Assembly: GCA_958428295.1 (NCBI GenBank)
Contig: CAUAFL010000009.1
Location: 1 to 61,862, forward strand
DNA from: an uncultured Bacillota bacterium
GTDB taxonomy: Bacteria > Bacillota_I > Bacilli_A > RF39 > UBA660
DNA length: 61,862 nt
Direction: 5' to 3'
Below are positions 59,579 to 61,862 of this stretch, in pieces (the first letter of the stretch is position 1; every line of letters begins with the position of its first letter). The notes beneath the pieces are model-generated. The model saw only the letters and a program-made list of their open reading frames with translations, made no database searches and was not told where the DNA came from. The position numbers were made by a program, and so were the translations under genes.

Positions 59579-59592
59579 ATTACTATCTTTTT
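59549..59592 (+). terminator. Terminator overlapping the end of the YqfQ-like gene
   Basis: GATAGTAAT (59549-59557) pairs with ATTACTATC (59579-59587), then Ts; the stop codon is inside the loop. Confidence 0.75.
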
Positions 59593-59615
59593 ATTTTGCT
59601 CATACCCGTTATCTT

Positions 59616-60161
59616 TTATTGTGTAGTCGTTGTAGTATTTATATTACTACTGTAAACGACGATTTTACTTTTATAGGTCTTCCCTTGAATACTATTATCA
59701 GCATCATGATCTATCCAAAGACGAAGACTATAAGTAATGCTAGCTCCTTTTGCTAATTTTCTTTCACTTAATAAGGTCTGATGGGCATCTAATTCACTTA
59801 CCTTTAAATTACCAGAGTTATATCCCGTTGCTTGTAAATTTGCTTTGACATAATTATTAGGTAACGTATTAGCGATCTCTTCTTCTAATAAAATAGTATA
59901 ATATGCGTCAAAATCACCAGTATTTTTAATGGTAAAGGTATACGGTGTTTTCGTTACCCCTACACTATCATTTACAGGAGCTTCCGCATTTAAATTAATA
60001 AAATTACCATCCGTAAAAGTCACTTTAAGAGTTCCTGTTTGAATGCTCACCGTTTTGTTGCCCGTTAAGGTTTTATTAAAAACCGCATAAGTAGTTCCCG
60101 CTAAAGCCACCATCGAAATCATGACTAAGCCAATAATGATGAATAGTTGTTTTTTGTTCAT
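59616..60161 (-). CDS. TasA/camelysin-like secreted protein
   Basis: A 181-aa protein with a cleavable-looking signal peptide (helix about residues 5-24, then TTYAVFN, a SipW-type context) and a beta-rich domain: LKVTFTDGNF, APVNDSVGVTKTPYTFTIKN, YYTILLEE and ITYSLRLWID. It ends in a threonine run. TasA-like proteins form extracellular fibres; camelysins are related surface proteases. No sipW lies in the window. The motif pair DSVG..YTFT and YSLRLW is shared with 27029-27583. Start at 60161 because GAAAGG is well placed. It lies 80 bases after the ComGC-like gene. Confidence 0.65.
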   Translation of the reverse strand: MNKKQLFIIIGLVMISMVALAGTTYAVFNKTLTGNKTVSIQTGTLKVTFTDGNFINLNAEAPVNDSVGVTKTPYTFTIKNTGDFDAYYTILLEEEIANTLPNNYVKANLQATGYNSGNLKVSELDAHQTLLSERKLAKGASITYSLRLWIDHDADNSIQGKTYKSKIVVYSSNINTTTTTQ

Positions 60162-60241
60162 AATATACATGCCTTTCTACTAAAAGTATATAGAGAAAAG
60201 GAAGCTAAGCTTTCTTAAGATGTTATTTTAACATAGATAAA

Positions 60242-60637
60242 TTATAACTTTGTTTGATAATGACCATCAGGACAAACTAAAATAGCTTGATATAAGTAAT
60301 CTGTTGTGCTTTTTTTCGTCACAAGGACATAACTGGCACTTCTATCACAGTCTTTTTGCTTGGTATCGACAATTTTATCGATGTACTTTTCGGTTACTAA
60401 GGTTTCTAATAAGACTTTTTTAGTATCCTTTATTGTTTTGGGTAGATAACTACGATAGTCATGGAAGTACTCTTTAGCCGCTAAAGTCATCATTTTTTCT
60501 TGCCCTTGATAATATTTTTTATCACTTGTTTTAATTAGTTTATTAGCACTGACTAAAACTACGGTTATCAAAAGACCTAATAATAGGATCACTGCTAATA
60601 ATTCCACCAAAGTGAAGCCCTTTTGTGTTTTCATCAT
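60242..60637 (-). CDS. ComGC-like type IV prepilin
   Basis: A 131-aa prepilin. Short basic leader followed by KGFTLVELLAVILLLGLL, so cleavage between Gly and Phe with Glu at +5 is expected. The globular part has two cysteines (KDCDRSAS and LVCPDG) likely to form a disulfide. It is a pilus subunit for DNA uptake or surface adhesion. No strong ribosome site is visible; it starts three bases after the transporter stop, so translation is probably coupled. Processing enzyme and platform genes lie 2.5-3 kb downstream. Confidence 0.85.
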   Translation of the reverse strand: MMKTQKGFTLVELLAVILLLGLLITVVLVSANKLIKTSDKKYYQGQEKMMTLAAKEYFHDYRSYLPKTIKDTKKVLLETLVTEKYIDKIVDTKQKDCDRSASYVLVTKKSTTDYLYQAILVCPDGHYQTKL

Positions 60638-60640
60638 TGC

Positions 60641-61234
60641 TTAATGCTTTTTAACAGCACCTTTTACTTTATGATGATCAAACCAAATAAGAACAATGGC
60701 AATAATTCCTTCAATGAAAATCGTTACAAAGTAAGTTCTCCAGAAATCAACAGCCATAATCATTCTACTAATAAATAGCATTGAAATCAAATTATCTACT
60801 AACATAGCAAAAATATAAGATCCAAATAAAGCTACTTTATTTACATCCGTATTTTTTAGTAGATAGGAATAGAGTGTTAAATTGATTGTTTGACTAACCA
60901 AACATCCAAATACCTCACCGGTAATTGGAATATAATCGATTTCTTGTTGTCCTAATAGGCTTGCTACAATAATAAACAGTAACAGTAGACAAGTAGAATA
61001 ACTAATACCATTTAAAGCTTCTTTCACTCCGTATTTTTTAGTAATCATATTAGCAACAAAATACCGAAATGGATAAAGAAATATAGCTGCGGTTAAACTC
61101 GCCTTTCCAATTGTGAAATCAAATTTGCTAAGTACCCAAGCCAAAATGGTAACGGCACTCAGTAGTAGAATATATACCCATGAATCCACCTGTTCTTCTT
61201 TAATTACCTTCTTTTTAATTGCCTTTTTTTTCAT
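60641..61234 (-). CDS. VUT-family (YhhQ-like) queuosine-precursor transporter
   Basis: A 197-aa protein with a lysine-rich cytoplasmic start and five to six helices. FLYPFRYFVANMITKKYGVKEA and GEVFGCLVSQTINLTLYSYL fit the VUT/YhhQ family, whose characterised members take up queuosine precursors (preQ0/preQ1). I see no preQ1 riboswitch upstream. GGGAGG precedes the ATG at 61234. The ComGC-like gene follows after three bases. Confidence 0.75.
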   Translation of the reverse strand: MKKKAIKKKVIKEEQVDSWVYILLLSAVTILAWVLSKFDFTIGKASLTAAIFLYPFRYFVANMITKKYGVKEALNGISYSTCLLLLFIIVASLLGQQEIDYIPITGEVFGCLVSQTINLTLYSYLLKNTDVNKVALFGSYIFAMLVDNLISMLFISRMIMAVDFWRTYFVTIFIEGIIAIVLIWFDHHKVKGAVKKH

Positions 61235-61296
61235 CACATATGCCTCCCTATTTTTATCTATTATTAATATAGCATAGTTCTAAAAAAAATGCCAAC

Positions 61297-61322
61297 AAAA
61301 AAAGCCAAACTTTGGCTTTTTA
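61297..61322 (-). terminator. Terminator after the zinc-ribbon gene
   Basis: AAAAAGCCAAA pairs with TTTGGCTTTTT around a single unpaired base, with T tracts on both strands; it lies between the zinc-ribbon and VUT genes. Confidence 0.75.
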
Positions 61323-61514
61323 TTAATTTCTATTATCGTCTTGGTTACCGCGATTACGGTTATCTCTAGCTGCTTTTTTGTTATCGCGACATTCTTTACA
61401 TCTTTTAGGTTCATTAGTTAACCCTTTAAGTGCATAAAACTCTTGTTCTCCAGCGGTAAAAGTAAATTCTTTACCACAATCACAACAAACGATAGTCTTA
61501 TCTTCGTATTCCAT
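61323..61514 (-). CDS. Small zinc-ribbon protein
   Basis: A 63-aa protein with two Cys pairs, CCDCGKEF and KRCKECRDNK, about 30 residues apart, then an Arg/Asn/Asp-rich tail. This is the probable zinc-ribbon family (zf-CxxC type) found widely in Firmicutes. The basic tail suggests nucleic-acid or ribosome binding (inference). AAGGAGG precedes the ATG; a strong extended -10 promoter lies at 61634-61662, leaving a leader of over 110 bases. Confidence 0.85.
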   Translation of the reverse strand: MEYEDKTIVCCDCGKEFTFTAGEQEFYALKGLTNEPKRCKECRDNKKAARDNRNRGNQDDNRN

Positions 61515-61633
61515 TTTGTCCTCCTTCTCAATGATTGGACTAGTAAAAGTAATGAATCATCCAACTATTGATTAGGGTCAAAACGGGATATACATGTTTT
61601 TAGATTAGTCCAGTGATTTATATCACATTATAG

Positions 61634-61662
61634 ATTATAGCATAGACTTGAAAAATATGCAA
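61634..61662 (-). promoter_or_regulatory. Strong promoter of the zinc-ribbon gene
   Basis: TTGCAT (61662-61657), 17 bases, TATAAT (61639-61634) with TGC before the -10. Confidence 0.75.
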
Positions 61663-61793
61663 CAAAAGTTGTCTTTTCTTTTAAAATTGTTCCTTTGCTC
61701 ATAATATTCGCTTTTTCAATAGCCATTTTCTAGGATATTGGGGGGATATTAGTCCTTGACATATCCTTCTCTTAAATATGTCCTTTATTTTCT

Positions 61794-61862
61794 TCAACTT
61801 ACTAAAGTAATCTTGGCAAAACCATGACCACTATTCCCCGTCATCGTAGCTGCCCCATCATA
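61794..61862 (-). CDS. C-terminal end of a surface-type protein (partial)
   Basis: The last 22 codons of a gene that begins beyond the right edge; stop TGA at 61796-61794. The end reads YDGAATMTGNSGHGFAKITL plus two residues. Gly/Asn-rich ends of this kind (GN-GNGYAKI-type) are common in large surface or glycine-rich-domain proteins of gut Firmicutes. No function can be assigned. Two inverted repeats without T tracts follow (61741-61790). Confidence 0.55.
   Translation of the reverse strand, partial: YDGAATMTGNSGHGFAKITLVS

Noticed and set aside
60641..61640. PreQ1 riboswitch controlling the VUT-family transporter
   Set aside because: The short space before the transporter and the leader of the zinc-ribbon gene show no preQ1 class I or II consensus.
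1..61862. Mycoplasma-type genetic code (UGA as tryptophan)
   Set aside because: The Mrr gene and the right-edge gene end in TGA and conserved tryptophans are encoded by TGG; no family alignment requires read-through of TGA.
1..61862. CRISPR arrays, insertion sequences and rRNA genes
   Set aside because: No regularly spaced direct repeats, no transposase and no rRNA-like stretch were seen on reading; only one tRNA gene is present.

Overview
The window is an AT-rich chromosomal segment of a walled, Gram-positive-type bacterium of the Bacillota (Bacilli/Erysipelotrichia-like, of the kind recovered as uncultured gut lineages). Sequence support: an hrcA-grpE-dnaK-dnaJ heat-shock block with CIRCE operators, two T-box leaders, RNase HIII, RecD2, MtaB, YqeY, sporulation-type proteins (SpoIIM, SpoIVB, a SpoVD/PBP2-type PBP with a PASTA domain), MraY and FtsW. 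UGA is used as stop, so this is the standard bacterial code and not the Mycoplasma code. The exact taxon cannot be fixed from sequence reading alone. I see no insertion sequence, prophage or CRISPR array.

Layout. 1-2.6 kb: spoIIM, two small genes and spoIVB. 2.6-8.3 kb (minus): mutS, a GH25 lysozyme, nusB, xseA, xseB; divergent rarA follows. 9.6-16.6 kb (minus): an operon of two P-loop kinase-like proteins, alaS, holA and an unknown 262-aa gene. It is preceded by an alanine T-box whose Stem I lies partly inside the end of the AI-2E transporter gene. 16.6-20.1 kb: yigZ, trxA, cvpA, rnhC, a holin-like protein, DUF3781. 20.2-26.8 kb: hrcA-grpE-dnaK-pepF-dnaJ with two CIRCE-like operators around one promoter; GrpE has a strikingly cysteine-rich N-terminus. 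26.8-29.9 kb: a small pilin-like protein, a TasA/camelysin-like protein, an unknown 329-aa protein, tRNA-Arg(UCU) and a solitary Mrr-type nuclease.

29.9-39 kb is the most accessory-looking part. A four-gene operon holds a 7TM hybrid histidine kinase, an Hpt-receiver protein without output domain, an NAD-dependent epimerase-like protein and a DapB/diaminopentanoate-dehydrogenase-like protein. Beside it lie a frameshifted acyl-adenylate ligase pseudogene and an intact paralogue. The intact copy is preceded by a compact structured leader that encodes a 22-aa peptide and ends in a terminator. 39-46 kb: SDR, mraY, ftsW, an SPFH/NfeD pair and a class B PBP. 46-56 kb: a T-box-controlled YbaK/ProX-type deacylase, topA, rnhB, a degenerate GDPD-like protein, yqeY, small membrane proteins, an MBL hydrolase, recD2 and mtaB. 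56-61.9 kb: type IV pilus/competence-type genes (prepilin peptidase, GspF/PilC, a ComGC-like prepilin, but no PilB ATPase here), a second TasA-like protein, a VUT-family transporter, a zinc-ribbon protein and the clipped end of a surface-type protein.

Genes are tightly packed, and many end inside bidirectional terminators. The best leads for new biology are the structured leader at 38.6-38.8 kb, the phosphorelay/oxidoreductase operon with its acyl-ligase neighbours, the T-box that appears not to match proline in front of the ProX-like gene, the T-box overlapping an upstream coding region, and the metallothionein-like GrpE extension.
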